64,000 nucleotides of DNA from Zobellia galactanivorans (GCF_000973105.1 NC_015844.1:5080501-5144500); one strand, 5' to 3'. Counted from the stretch's first letter, positions 44,137 through 53,663 are shown. Translations and numbers: made by a program. The notes: generated by a model not told the origin, from the sequence alone.

Positions 44137-45255
44137 ATGAAAAAAGTAGTATTGTCAGTTTGTATTTTAGTGGGTCTTTTCGCCTGTAACCAAAAACCGG
44201 AAGGCTATAGTTTTACAGGAAACCTTAGAGGTGAAGTCGAAAACGGCACCAAAGTGTTTCTTAAGGCCATGGGCGACAACGGTCAACCTGTTGATATAGA
44301 TACCACCACCGTGGAAAACGGAAAATTTGTTTTTACCGGTCAGGCCGACACCCCAGAAATGCACTACGTGTTTGTAGACAAACTAATGGGCTATACTGCT
44401 GTGATCCTAGAAAACGGCGAGATTGAACTCAATGCACAGAAAGATAGCTTGGGCTTTGCCGATGTAAAGGGTACGGCACAAAACGATGTGTTCATGGATT
44501 ATATGGACAAATCAAAAGAGATTACCGCCCGCGCCCAGTCGATCCAACAAGACATGCAAAAAGCGGACGAGGCTACGGCTTTGGCCCTTAGGGATGAAAT
44601 GATGGAACTTCAGGAAGAGTACAAGAACTTTGAGATCACTTATATCAAAGAGCATCCGGACGCCCTTATAGCGGCCTTGCTTATTGACCGTGCCACCAGT
44701 GCAAGGGCGATTACGGCTGCGGAGGCACAGGAAATGTACGATGCACTTTCTCCCGAGATCAAAAAGACCAAGGTTGCGGCTACCATCGTAAAGAAATTGG
44801 AAGACCAAAAACAGGCCGAGGAAAATGAAAAGAGCACGGCCATTGGCGCAAAGGCCCCTGAGTTTTCGGCTCCTAACCCCGAAGGCAAAACAGTTGCCCT
44901 AAACGAGGTTCTTGGCAAAGTGACCCTTATCGACTTTTGGGCCGCATGGTGCAAACCTTGTAGGGCCGAAAACCCCAATGTTGTAAAAGTCTACGAAAAA
45001 TACCATGACAAAGGACTCAACATTGTCGGTGTTTCATTGGACAAGACCGAAGATGCCTGGAAAAAGGCTATCGCCGATGACGGATTGGCTTGGCACCAAG
45101 TATCGAACCTAGCCTATTTCAACGATCCCATTGCCAAATTATACAATGTCGATGCCATTCCCGCTGCATTCCTTTTGGATGAAAACGGAGTAATCATCGC
45201 CAAGAACCTAAGAGGTCCGGCCTTGGAACAAAAAGTAGCGGAGCTTCTAAAGTAA
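44137..45255 (+). CDS. TlpA-like thiol:disulfide lipoprotein with DUF4369 domain
   Basis: 372 residues. Lipoprotein signal with lipobox LVGLFAC. Residues about 22-120 form the beta-rich DUF4369 domain, a helical linker covers about 130-230, and a C-terminal thioredoxin domain has LIDFWAAWCKPCRAEN (CxxC) and the cis-Pro region VDAIPAAFLL. It reduces or isomerises disulfides in the periplasm. The architecture is typical of Bacteroidota. Followed by a strong terminator. Confidence 0.93.
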   Translation: MKKVVLSVCILVGLFACNQKPEGYSFTGNLRGEVENGTKVFLKAMGDNGQPVDIDTTTVENGKFVFTGQADTPEMHYVFVDKLMGYTAVILENGEIELNAQKDSLGFADVKGTAQNDVFMDYMDKSKEITARAQSIQQDMQKADEATALALRDEMMELQEEYKNFEITYIKEHPDALIAALLIDRATSARAITAAEAQEMYDALSPEIKKTKVAATIVKKLEDQKQAEENEKSTAIGAKAPEFSAPNPEGKTVALNEVLGKVTLIDFWAAWCKPCRAENPNVVKVYEKYHDKGLNIVGVSLDKTEDAWKKAIADDGLAWHQVSNLAYFNDPIAKLYNVDAIPAAFLLDENGVIIAKNLRGPALEQKVAELLK

Positions 45256-45272
45256 AATTACCTATACCTATA

Positions 45273-45310
45273 AAAAAAGCCCCGACCAGTTAAGGTCGGG
45301 GCTTTTGTTT
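45273..45310. terminator. Bidirectional terminator
   Basis: AAAAGCCCCGACC and GGTCGGGGCTTTT pair perfectly around AGTTAA, with T runs on both sides. Serves the TlpA gene and the convergent propeller gene. Confidence 0.92.
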
Positions 45311-45331
45311 TACAAGCCATGGGTTAATTCC

Positions 45332-46972
45332 TTAGAACTTTCCCTGTAAGTCTTTAAACGTACCTTTTACTTTGGCGTTTTCAAGGAGCTTTACACTTCC
45401 GAAAATATTAGCAACGGAATCGTCACCTATGAATTCTACAGTGGCGCCCTCATTCAAGATCAGATCACCATAGATATACAGGTTGCCCTCTATCCTAAGT
45501 ACGGCATCCTTGTTTACGACTATATTTTTTCTCTTATTGTTTCTTCCCACAACCAAGGTACCGTTCATCTCGAAGCGTCCATTGCTGTTTACATAACTGG
45601 TGCTGTTCACCGTCCACGTACCACAAAGCAGTAACGAACCGTCTACTTCAAGCTTATTGAAGCGCTTAGACCCGTTATATTCCTTTACATCGCCTTCACT
45701 CACATAGAGGTTGGCGCTACCGTAGTAAGGATCAAGATCCGAACAACGGTTTTCCAAACTTTGATCCGGTCGGTTTAGTTTTACGATTTGGAGTCCCGCT
45801 TTACCCGAAGCCGCAAAAATATAATCCCCTTTTGAGGCCACATAGTTGATCGACCCATCAAGGTCTACCACCCCCACTATATTGGTTTGCCCGTCTACAT
45901 CTTCGGAAAGACAGAGTCCCGCACCCCCATTGGCCATTAACAAAATATCTTCGTTCATCGCCACGGCATTGGTAACGATATTCTCGGTTTCGGTGCCTAC
46001 AGGGTTTAAGAGGATGGGGATATACTCGATCAAGCTACCACTGTCCATATTATAGACCCCAGCGCCTTTGGCACCTTCCGATACGATTATTTTTTCCCCT
46101 GAAAAATCCAAGGTCCTTTTGCTACTCTGCCCAAAATCGGAATCGATAGCAATGATTTTACGTTCTACAAAATTTTCGTCCATGATGCTTACGCCTTGGC
46201 TCGCATCCAAAACGGCAATAACCCCGTTATCATAGGCTACCGAACGCAAGTCGGAAAATGAAACGTCGTTTTTGGTCGATAGATCGGTTTTTTTATAATA
46301 GGTCAACAGGCCATCTTTTCCGCTTGTGACCAATATACCATTTGTGGTTACCTCTACATCATTGGCGGTAAACCCTTCTTGAAAGCCATAGATCAACTCC
46401 CTACTGACATCCAATATACCACCTGAAGCAGGTATTTTAACTATAAAGGAATTGGAAGTGGCCCTAACGGACTTTTCCGAATCTACCCCGCCCACAGCGT
46501 AAACATAGCCGTTATCGTACTCTACCGCATTGATATCGGCATTGCTATAATAGAGTCGCGAAGTAACTTTAGGATTGTTCGGATCGCTTACATCAATGAT
46601 ATCGATACCCCCCGCATAACCGTCCTCTACCGTATTATACGATACGTAGGCATAGTTACCGTCTACATCTATATGTGAGGCCGTAAGGTTGTCTCCGCCC
46701 GTATACGACGGCGGATCAACCCGGGCCACTAAAGTCAAGGGGTAATCGCCAGCCATCTCCTCAATGGTTTTGGAAGTCTTTCCGGTGGAACCGTCCGTTT
46801 TTTTAATTTCAAGAACACCGGCGTCGTCAAAGAGAATACTATTCTCTAAAACCGATGCCTCGGCTTCAATGGAAATATCATCTTCGGTATCTTTGAAGAC
46901 CGTGGTTTCGTCACTACACGATAGTATAATTGTACTGGCCGCCAATGCGACGAGGGATAGCTTTTTCATCAT
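45332..46972 (-). CDS. LVIVD-like beta-propeller lipoprotein with bactofilin-like tail
   Basis: 546 residues. Lipoprotein signal MMKKLSLVALAASTIILSC with Cys19. Residues about 75-400 are a repeat domain with units like IDIIDVSDPNNPKVTSRL and AVEYDNGYVYAVGG, resembling LVIVD/beta-propeller repeats. The last ~110 residues change to short repeating strands (LEVDGSLLLCG, FEMNGTLVVG, LRIEGNLYIYGDLILNEG), like a right-handed beta-helix or bactofilin. Surface or outer-membrane role likely; ligand unknown. Confidence 0.75.
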   Translation of the reverse strand: MMKKLSLVALAASTIILSCSDETTVFKDTEDDISIEAEASVLENSILFDDAGVLEIKKTDGSTGKTSKTIEEMAGDYPLTLVARVDPPSYTGGDNLTASHIDVDGNYAYVSYNTVEDGYAGGIDIIDVSDPNNPKVTSRLYYSNADINAVEYDNGYVYAVGGVDSEKSVRATSNSFIVKIPASGGILDVSRELIYGFQEGFTANDVEVTTNGILVTSGKDGLLTYYKKTDLSTKNDVSFSDLRSVAYDNGVIAVLDASQGVSIMDENFVERKIIAIDSDFGQSSKRTLDFSGEKIIVSEGAKGAGVYNMDSGSLIEYIPILLNPVGTETENIVTNAVAMNEDILLMANGGAGLCLSEDVDGQTNIVGVVDLDGSINYVASKGDYIFAASGKAGLQIVKLNRPDQSLENRCSDLDPYYGSANLYVSEGDVKEYNGSKRFNKLEVDGSLLLCGTWTVNSTSYVNSNGRFEMNGTLVVGRNNKRKNIVVNKDAVLRIEGNLYIYGDLILNEGATVEFIGDDSVANIFGSVKLLENAKVKGTFKDLQGKF

Positions 46973-47151
46973 AAGTAGGTTTAAGCCCTATTAGCTTTGG
47001 GTGTTAACCTAACGCCTAAAGACCGTTGAAGTGTATAAACGATTCGTTTTTTTTCGACAAATCGCACTCAATTACGATAAATACGGCAATTTAGCCCCTG
47101 TTCAAGAAGAATAACGCGAAAATTAAGGGAAGCAATAGACAAAGGTCGGGG

Positions 47152-47802
47152 CTAAATTTTGCCCATTTTTGCCATAATGAACAGTATGATGATCGGTATG
47201 GCCAACAAGCCCACCATAAGCGGCTCTTGTACCAATAGTTGAGGCATAAAAAGCAGGGTTCCGACATAGCCCCCTATAGCCCCTCCAAAATGGGCGGTAT
47301 GCCCAATATTGCCCATACGGCTTTTCATGCCATAGATGGAATACAACAAGTAGCCTATACCAAATACATAAGCGGGTACGGGAAGGGGGATGAACATAAT
47401 GCCCAATTGCATATTGGGCTGCAGGAGAATGGCGGCATAGAGCACCCCTGTTACCGCACCACTGGCCCCTACGGCACTATAATAAGGTTCTTTTTTGTGA
47501 AAATACACAGCTAAAAGGCTTCCTGCCAATAAACTGAGAAAGTATATGGCCAAGAACTTTCCTGAACTGAACCAATTGACCACCACCGGTGCAAAAAAGT
47601 ACAAGGTGAACATATTGAAAAAAAGGTGGGCCACGTCAACATGTAAAAAACCGGACGTCAGCATACGTTCTTTCTGACCGGCTTGTATCTGCCCAATCCC
47701 AAACTTATAGCGCTCAAAAAATACGGTATCGTTGAATCCTTTTAAGGAAACCAAAACGTTGGCAGCGATTACTACGATCGTAGCAATATCAAGGTTGTTC
47801 AT
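47152..47802 (-). CDS. Rhomboid-family intramembrane serine protease
   Basis: 216 residues with about six membrane helices. Catalytic Ser in the GASGAVTG loop and His in HTAHFGGAIGGYVG; the HVDVAHLFFNMFTLYFF segment has the conserved HxxxN of rhomboids. Cleaves membrane proteins near the outer face of the inner membrane. Divergent from the acyltransferase gene with overlapping promoters. Confidence 0.93.
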   Translation of the reverse strand: MNNLDIATIVVIAANVLVSLKGFNDTVFFERYKFGIGQIQAGQKERMLTSGFLHVDVAHLFFNMFTLYFFAPVVVNWFSSGKFLAIYFLSLLAGSLLAVYFHKKEPYYSAVGASGAVTGVLYAAILLQPNMQLGIMFIPLPVPAYVFGIGYLLYSIYGMKSRMGNIGHTAHFGGAIGGYVGTLLFMPQLLVQEPLMVGLLAIPIIILFIMAKMGKI

Positions 47803-47823
47803 ACAGCACAGTTAATTTAGCTT

Positions 47824-47841
47824 CAAATATAGCTATATTTG
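47824..47841. promoter_or_regulatory. Back-to-back -7 boxes for rhomboid and acyltransferase genes
   Basis: CAAATATA-GC-TATATTTG is an 18-base palindrome that contains a TAnnTTTG box on each strand. The plus box lies 17 bases before the ATG at 47859, the minus box 21 bases before the ATG at 47802. -33 elements are not clear. Confidence 0.55.
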
Positions 47842-47858
47842 TGGATTAAAAGGTTTCA

Positions 47859-48746
47859 ATGCAACTGCTTGTTTTTATTTTGGCGTATCCCTTATTATGG
47901 CTCATTTCCATTTTGCCCTATCGCCTTTTTTACGGTTTTTCAGACTTTGTATTCTTCTTGGTCTACCATGTGGTAGGCTATCGGAAAGATGTGGTCAAGA
48001 CCAATCTGGAACTGGCCTTTCCTAACAAAACGGAAGAAGAAATCTTAACCATAAGAAAAAAATTCTACCATCATATGTGCGATGCCTTCCTAGAGATGGT
48101 CAAGACCATGAACCTATCCAAAGCGGAAGTTGCCAAACGCTATGCCATTCAAAATATTGAGGTCATACAGGAAATAGAAAAGGAAAAGACCATTTTGGTG
48201 GTCTGCTCCCATTATGCCAACTGGGAGTGGAACGTAAGCATCAACAACCACGTAACATCACAGGGCTATGCGGTCTACCAAAAGATAAGCAACCCCTATT
48301 TTGACCGATGGGTCAAAAAGGTACGTGCCCGATGGAACACCATTCTCATTACCAAGGAAGAAACGGCCAAAGTGGTACTCAAAAACCACTTGAACAATAA
48401 GATCGGGATTTTCGGCATGGTAAGCGACCAATCGCCACAACGGAGCAGGGCGCAGTATTGGACGGAATTTATGGGAGTTAAGGTTCCCGTCATCAACGGG
48501 GCGGAAAGTTTTGCGCGGAAAATGGACTTGGCCGTGGTCTTCCTAAAGGTTTCCAAGGTAAAAAGAGGCTATTACTCCGCAGAATTCATCCCCATTACCA
48601 CTTCCGGAAAATCGACCGAGAAAAACGAGATTACCGATACCTTCTTACGTTTGGCGGAACAGCAGATCCGCGAAAAACCCGAATACTACCTATGGACACA
48701 TAGGCGTTGGAAGCACAGGAACAATGTTCCCGCAGAGGTTCAGTAG
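47859..48746 (+). CDS. LpxL/HtrB-type lipid A acyltransferase
   Basis: 295 residues. An N-terminal membrane anchor is followed by the acyltransferase motif HYANWEW (His-x4-Glu) and the second block GMVSDQSPQRSRAQYW; HRRWKHR lies at the C-terminus. It adds a secondary acyl chain to lipid A precursors, or acts on another lipid of the same class. Length and motifs are those of the family. Confidence 0.9.
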   Translation: MQLLVFILAYPLLWLISILPYRLFYGFSDFVFFLVYHVVGYRKDVVKTNLELAFPNKTEEEILTIRKKFYHHMCDAFLEMVKTMNLSKAEVAKRYAIQNIEVIQEIEKEKTILVVCSHYANWEWNVSINNHVTSQGYAVYQKISNPYFDRWVKKVRARWNTILITKEETAKVVLKNHLNNKIGIFGMVSDQSPQRSRAQYWTEFMGVKVPVINGAESFARKMDLAVVFLKVSKVKRGYYSAEFIPITTSGKSTEKNEITDTFLRLAEQQIREKPEYYLWTHRRWKHRNNVPAEVQ

Positions 48747-48750
48747 CCCC

Positions 48751-48769
48751 CTCCCTTCGACTACGCTCA
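48751..48769 (+). repeat. Short 'cttcgac' repeat, copy 1
   Basis: CTCCCTTCGACTACGCTCA, closely repeated at 48886-48905. Repeats with this core are common between genes in Bacteroidota. Flanks a terminator hairpin. Confidence 0.45.
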
Positions 48770-48826
48770 TGAAGTTCCCTGAAATTTGATACGATTTAGG
48801 GAAACGCATTTTCAATTTAAACATAA

Positions 48827-48880
48827 AAACGCCCGGAATGAAAACGAGAAGTATCTCGATCATTCCGAGCGCTGTGTTTT
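48827..48880. terminator. Bidirectional two-tier hairpin terminator
   Basis: Outer arms CGCCCGGAATGA and TCATTCCGAGCG pair with one mismatch; inside them CGAGA-AGTA-TCTCG forms a second hairpin. Poly-A and poly-T flanks fit termination of the convergent acyltransferase and glmM genes. Confidence 0.75.
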
Positions 48881-48885
48881 TAATA

Positions 48886-48905
48886 CCTCCCTTCGACCGC
48901 GCTTA
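48886..48905 (+). repeat. Short 'cttcgac' repeat, copy 2
   Basis: CCTCCCTTCGACCGCGCTTA, a variant of the copy at 48751; the pair brackets the hairpin at 48827-48880. Confidence 0.4.
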
Positions 48906-48919
48906 GGGGGTAGCTTATG

Positions 48920-50308
48920 TTATAAACCGGCTACCGCTTTAATCTCATCGATAATACGGTCGGCCAAGGCATCGGCTTCCGATTGGCTTTTCGCTTCGGT
49001 GTATATTCTGATGATGGGTTCGGTGTTGGATTTTCTCAGGTGGACCCAATTTTCGGGAAAATCGATTTTCACCCCGTCAATGGTAGAAATTTCCTCATTC
49101 TTATACTTTTCGGCCATTGCCTTAAGAATGCCGTCGACATCAAGACCCGGGGTCAACTGTATTTTCTTCTTGCTCATAAAGTACGAAGGATAGCTTGCGC
49201 GAAGTTCCGCAACGCTTCCTCCCTTTTCGGCCATCAACATTAAGAACAAAGCGGTACCGACGAGCGAATCACGACCATAGTGGCTTTCAGGGTAAATGAT
49301 ACCCCCATTTCCCTCACCACCAATAATCGCCTTGTTCGCCTTCATTTTGGTCACTACGTTCACTTCGCCAACAGCTGAAGCTTCATACGTACCCCCATGC
49401 TTTTCGGTAATGTCGCGTAAGGCACGTGAAGAAGACAAGTTAGAAACGGTATTTCCTTTGGTCTTGCCCAAAACGTAATCGGCACAGGCCACCAAGGTGT
49501 ATTCTTCCCCGAACATCTCCCCGGTATTGTCGATAAATGCCAAACGGTCTACATCGGGATCGACCACAATTCCAAAATCGGCCTTTTCTTCTACCACCAA
49601 GGCACAGATATCGCCCAAGTGCTCTTTTAAGGGCTCTGGGTTATGCGGAAAATGTCCTGTGGGGTCACAGTACAATTTCACCACTTCCACACCAAGCTCT
49701 TCGAGTAGTTTAGGGATGGCAATCCCTCCGGTAGAGTTTACACCATCGACCACCACCTTAAATTTGGCCTTACGGATGGTATCGGCATCTACCAAGGGTA
49801 GGTCCAATACTTCATCGATATGAATATCTATATATGAATCGTTTCGGGTAATGCTTCCCAAGTCATCGACTTCAGAAAAATCAAACTCTTCCTTTTCGGC
49901 GATATCTAAAATCTTAGCCCCTTGCGCCGCATCCAAAAACTCCCCTTTTTCATTCAAAAGTTTAAGGGCGTTCCATTGTTTCGGGTTGTGGCTGGCGGTC
50001 AAAATAATTCCCCCGTCCGCTTTTTCCAAGGGAACCGCTATTTCAACCGTAGGTGTGGTCGACAGATCCAAATCGATAACATCTATACCAAGACCTACCA
50101 ATGTGGATACGACCAGGTTTTGGATCATTTCACCGGATAGGCGGGCATCTCTTCCGATAACCACTTTTAGTTTTTCCTTTTTAGAATATTCCTTTAACCA
50201 AATACCATATGCCGCGGCAAATTTAACCGCATCTATGGGGGTTAAGTTATCTCCTGGGCTACCTCCGATAGTGCCTCGTATACCTGAAATCGATTTTATT
50301 AATGTCAT
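48920..50308 (-). CDS. glmM: Phosphoglucosamine mutase
   Basis: 462 residues from ATG 50308. Phosphoserine loop TASHNPKQWNALKLL, metal loop DPDVDRLAFID and sugar-binding GEGNGGIIYPESHYGRDS are those of the alpha-D-phosphohexomutase family, GlmM-like. It makes glucosamine-1-phosphate for peptidoglycan and lipid A. A TATATTTG box at 50330-50337 on this strand supports the chosen start over the upstream one at 50332. Phosphomannomutase activity cannot be excluded. Confidence 0.88.
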   Translation of the reverse strand: MTLIKSISGIRGTIGGSPGDNLTPIDAVKFAAAYGIWLKEYSKKEKLKVVIGRDARLSGEMIQNLVVSTLVGLGIDVIDLDLSTTPTVEIAVPLEKADGGIILTASHNPKQWNALKLLNEKGEFLDAAQGAKILDIAEKEEFDFSEVDDLGSITRNDSYIDIHIDEVLDLPLVDADTIRKAKFKVVVDGVNSTGGIAIPKLLEELGVEVVKLYCDPTGHFPHNPEPLKEHLGDICALVVEEKADFGIVVDPDVDRLAFIDNTGEMFGEEYTLVACADYVLGKTKGNTVSNLSSSRALRDITEKHGGTYEASAVGEVNVVTKMKANKAIIGGEGNGGIIYPESHYGRDSLVGTALFLMLMAEKGGSVAELRASYPSYFMSKKKIQLTPGLDVDGILKAMAEKYKNEEISTIDGVKIDFPENWVHLRKSNTEPIIRIYTEAKSQSEADALADRIIDEIKAVAGL

Positions 50309-50329
50309 GTTTATGTAAAATAGTTTCTG

Positions 50330-50363
50330 CAAATATACAGGTCTAGGGCCAATACTATGTTTG
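50330..50363. promoter_or_regulatory. Divergent -7 boxes for glmM and acpH-like genes
   Basis: TATATTTG on the minus strand (50337-50330) and TATGTTTG on the plus strand (50356-50363), each about 20 bases from the chosen start codon. They decide both starts. Confidence 0.55.
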
Positions 50364-50383
50364 CAATTTGTAAATTCGGACCT

Positions 50384-50968
50384 ATGAATTTTCTAGCGCA
50401 TATTTATCTTTCCTTCGATGACCCCGAAATTACCTTGGGAAATTTTATTGCGGACAGCATTAGGGGCAATAAATTCAAGCATCTACCCGAACGGGTTCAA
50501 AAAGGGATCATGTTGCACCGTGATATCGACACCTTTACCGATACGCACGAGATTCCCAAAATCAGCAGCAAGCGCCTACACAAGAACTACAGCCATTACA
50601 GCAGGGTAATCGTAGATATTTTTTACGACCACTACCTGGCCAAAAATTGGGATACCTATAGTGAAACCCCTTTGGATATTTATGTGGATAATTTTTATGA
50701 CCTATTGGAAGAAAACTACAGCATTTTACCCGTAGGCGTACAACGTATGATGCCCTATATGATTTCCGACAACTGGATCTACAACTACTCCAAGATGGAG
50801 GGTATCGCCAAGGTCTTAAAGGGAATGAACCGTAGGACCAACAATATCTCTAAAATGAACTTTGCCATTTTAGACCTTGAGGAGCATTACGAAAAATTCG
50901 AAGAAGAGTTTACGGCCTTCTTTGACGAACTTTTGGTATTTTCAAAGCAAAAATTTATATCACTCTAA
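50384..50968 (+). CDS. Acyl carrier protein phosphodiesterase-like (AcpH/DUF479)
   Basis: 194 residues from ATG 50384; the -7 box at 50356-50363 rules out the upstream start. N-terminal MNFLAHIYLS, LGNFIADSIRGN and GIMLHRDIDTFTDTH are AcpH hallmarks, with the HD-like His and Asp that bind metal. It removes phosphopantetheine from acyl carrier proteins. Note that a dedicated carrier protein is encoded elsewhere in the window. Confidence 0.9.
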   Translation: MNFLAHIYLSFDDPEITLGNFIADSIRGNKFKHLPERVQKGIMLHRDIDTFTDTHEIPKISSKRLHKNYSHYSRVIVDIFYDHYLAKNWDTYSETPLDIYVDNFYDLLEENYSILPVGVQRMMPYMISDNWIYNYSKMEGIAKVLKGMNRRTNNISKMNFAILDLEEHYEKFEEEFTAFFDELLVFSKQKFISL

Positions 50969-51029
50969 TCGACATAGCGTATACGACCTACTTTAAAACC
51001 GTTTTTAAACCTTAGTAATCCGACCACTT

Positions 51030-52733
51030 ATGAGACCCGTACGATTTGTTTTTCTTAAGACCCTTATCCTTCTCTTTTTCCTAAGTTGTAAAAGCGAACC
51101 TCTTAAACCTGCAAAACCTACCGGCGTCGTTGTCGAAAAGGCCATGGTAGTCTCTGCGCGCGAGGAAGCCTCGACCATTGGCGCAACCATTTTAAAGCAG
51201 GGCGGGAATGCCTTTGACGCCATGGTGGCCACGGAGCTGGCCTTGGTCGTTTCCTATCCGTTTGCCGGAAACATAGGCGGTGGCGGTTTTATGGTCTACC
51301 GCAAGGCGGACGGCTCCGTCGGGGCCTTGGATTATCGTGAAAAAGCGCCTTTATCGGCTACCAAAGACATGTATTTAGACTCCCTGGGAAACGTTATTCC
51401 GGGTATGAGTACCAAAGGGGCCACGGCAGTCGGGGTTCCCGGTACGGTAGCAGGAATTATCGAAGTACATAAAAAATTCGGCTCCATGCCCTTAGAGACC
51501 ATTCTTGAACCGGTCATTGCCTTGGCCGACGAAGGGGTTATCATTACCAAAAAACAGGCCGAACGGTTTAAAAATTATAAGGATATCATCTTGGAAGTGA
51601 ACGATAGCGTCACCACCTTTCCCATTGGTTGTGAAGCCGGGGACCTCGTAAAGTTCCCCGCTTTGGCCAACACGCTACGCCGTATTGCGAAAGAAGGGCG
51701 TGACGGGTTCTACAAAGGTAAAACTGCAAAAATACTGGCTTCATTCATTCAAGAAAAGGGAGGCTTCGTTACCGAAGAAGACCTCGCACAATACGAGGCC
51801 CAATGGCGTCAGCCCATCGTTTTCGACTACAAAGACCTGAACATCATATCTATGAGTCCGCCTAGTAGCGGTGGGGTTACCATGAACCAAATCTTAAAGA
51901 TGATGGAACCTTACGATGTTGCCAAATTCGGACATAATTCAGAAAAGACCATACAGTTGTTTACCGAGGCCGCACGCCGTGCCTATGCCGACCGGAACTA
52001 TTGGTTGGGCGACCCCGATTTTGTGAGCATCCCCTTAGACGAGCTTTTAAGCGATGCCTATTTAAAGGAACGTATGGAGGATTTTTCATTTGACAAGGCG
52101 ACCAAGTCGGAAGACGTCCGTGAAGGAAACATACAAATGGCCGAAAGTATGGAAACCACCCACTACTCCATTGTCGATGCCGAAGGCAATGCCGTTTCGG
52201 TAACGACGACCTTAAACGGGGCCTACGGTTCAAAACTCTATTGTGATAAGCTCGGTTTTTTCCTGAACAACGAAATGGATGATTTTAGCGCCAAGGCCGG
52301 TGTTCCAAATATGTTCGGTCTGGTAGGTGCCGAGGCCAACAGCATCGCGCCCGGAAAACGTATGCTGAGCAGTATGACCCCGACCATTGTAGAAAGGGAA
52401 GGCCAACTTTGGATGGTAGTAGGGACGCCCGGAGGCTCTACCATAATCACCGCCGTGGCCCAGACCATTCTAAATGGCTATGAGTTCAATATGAGCATGC
52501 AAGACGCCGTAAGCGCGCCGCGTTTCCACCACCAGTGGTTGCCCGATATGGTGGTCTTTGAACCCAAGGGCTTTTCAGAAGAGCTCAAGGCCGGACTCAA
52601 ATCAAAAGGATATAATATCAATGAAGACCGCACGCCCATTATTGGGAAGGTAGATGCCATTCGTGTATTGCCCGACGGCAGTCTCGAAGGAGGTGCCGAC
52701 CCCCGTGGCGATGATACGGCCGTAGGCTTTTAA
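51030..52733 (+). CDS. ggt: Gamma-glutamyltransferase
   Basis: 567 residues. Signal or lipoprotein-like N-terminus (LILLFFLSCKSE). The autoproteolytic nucleophile is the first Thr of TTHYSIVDAEGNAVS, followed by TTTLNGAYGSKL and GTPGGSTIITAVAQTILN. After self-cleavage it hydrolyses glutathione or transfers gamma-glutamyl groups in the periplasm. Ten bases before the next gene. Confidence 0.96.
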   Translation: MRPVRFVFLKTLILLFFLSCKSEPLKPAKPTGVVVEKAMVVSAREEASTIGATILKQGGNAFDAMVATELALVVSYPFAGNIGGGGFMVYRKADGSVGALDYREKAPLSATKDMYLDSLGNVIPGMSTKGATAVGVPGTVAGIIEVHKKFGSMPLETILEPVIALADEGVIITKKQAERFKNYKDIILEVNDSVTTFPIGCEAGDLVKFPALANTLRRIAKEGRDGFYKGKTAKILASFIQEKGGFVTEEDLAQYEAQWRQPIVFDYKDLNIISMSPPSSGGVTMNQILKMMEPYDVAKFGHNSEKTIQLFTEAARRAYADRNYWLGDPDFVSIPLDELLSDAYLKERMEDFSFDKATKSEDVREGNIQMAESMETTHYSIVDAEGNAVSVTTTLNGAYGSKLYCDKLGFFLNNEMDDFSAKAGVPNMFGLVGAEANSIAPGKRMLSSMTPTIVEREGQLWMVVGTPGGSTIITAVAQTILNGYEFNMSMQDAVSAPRFHHQWLPDMVVFEPKGFSEELKAGLKSKGYNINEDRTPIIGKVDAIRVLPDGSLEGGADPRGDDTAVGF

Positions 52734-52743
52734 TGTATTTGAA

Positions 52744-53460
52744 ATGATAAGGAAACTGTTGAAAATTTTAGGAAAGGGCATACTATTCCTTGCCGCCCTC
52801 CTTCTTGTGGGTTTCGGCGTTCTGTATATGATATACGATGAAGCCTTGCCCCAAGGCGTTCCCGGAGAAAAGGCCGATGCCCTTGCGCTTAAAATGCTAA
52901 AGGCCATCAATAGCGACGCCTATACCCAAACCCAATACCTGGAATGGACTTTTGCCAAGGGTTCGCATCGCTACAAATGGGACAAAGCCAATGGCGAAGT
53001 AGATGTGGAATGGGACAATTACCGTGTACTCCTACATTTAAACGCCCCGTTAAAAAGTAAGGTATTCGAAAAGGAGACCGAAGTGCTGGGCGAAGACCGA
53101 AAAAAGCGCATTGACCAGGCCATAGATTTTTTTAACAACGATTCTTTTTGGCTGGTCGCCCCCTTTAAAGTATTCGATGCCGGTACGGAACGCAGTGTAG
53201 TGAGCCTGGAAGACGGTTCGCAAGCTTTATTGATCACCTATTCCACGGGGGGCAGTACCCCTGGAGATTCCTACCTCTGGCATATAGGGCCCAACGGATT
53301 GCCGGAAAGCTTCCAAATGTGGGTCAGTATCATCCCCATTGGGGGACTCAAAGCGACTTGGGACGATTGGCAAATCATGGAAAGTGGCGCCTTCTTGCCC
53401 ACCTCCCACAAACTAGGGCCAATCACCTTGGATATGGGGGAAGTTAGAGGGTATGATTAA
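52744..53460 (+). CDS. Membrane-anchored protein of unknown function
   Basis: 238 residues. A single N-terminal helix (ILFLAALLLVGFGVLYMIY) anchors a periplasmic domain rich in Trp (WTFAKGSHRYKWD, WHIGPNGLPESFQMWV). It may be lipid-binding-like. Probably co-transcribed with ggt. Family not recognised. It ends the GC-richer core segment. Confidence 0.75.
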   Translation: MIRKLLKILGKGILFLAALLLVGFGVLYMIYDEALPQGVPGEKADALALKMLKAINSDAYTQTQYLEWTFAKGSHRYKWDKANGEVDVEWDNYRVLLHLNAPLKSKVFEKETEVLGEDRKKRIDQAIDFFNNDSFWLVAPFKVFDAGTERSVVSLEDGSQALLITYSTGGSTPGDSYLWHIGPNGLPESFQMWVSIIPIGGLKATWDDWQIMESGAFLPTSHKLGPITLDMGEVRGYD

Positions 53461-53486
53461 GCGCAAAAAAATCTGTTTTAAACCCT

Positions 53487-53663
53487 CTATGCATCTTCCA
53501 ACATTGTAGTGATCCAATCCCATGTCAAAATGTGCGTTTGAGCTTCGGCTAAACCTTCTACTCTAGCGTGACCAGAATAAGGTTTATTTACTCCAAAACG
53601 AATCGCTTCAAAATCTTCTTGAACTAAGCTGTTCGCAGCGTACGGAAAACCGATTTCCACCAT
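53487..53663 (-). pseudogene. Possible gene fragment
   Basis: A minus-strand frame of 58 residues reads MVEIGFPYAANSLVQEDFEA and ends ILTWDWITTMLEDA. It looks like the tail of a normal cytoplasmic protein more than a random frame, but the upstream half shows nothing matching. It sits exactly where the sequence turns AT-rich, so it may be a junction remnant. Confidence 0.35.
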
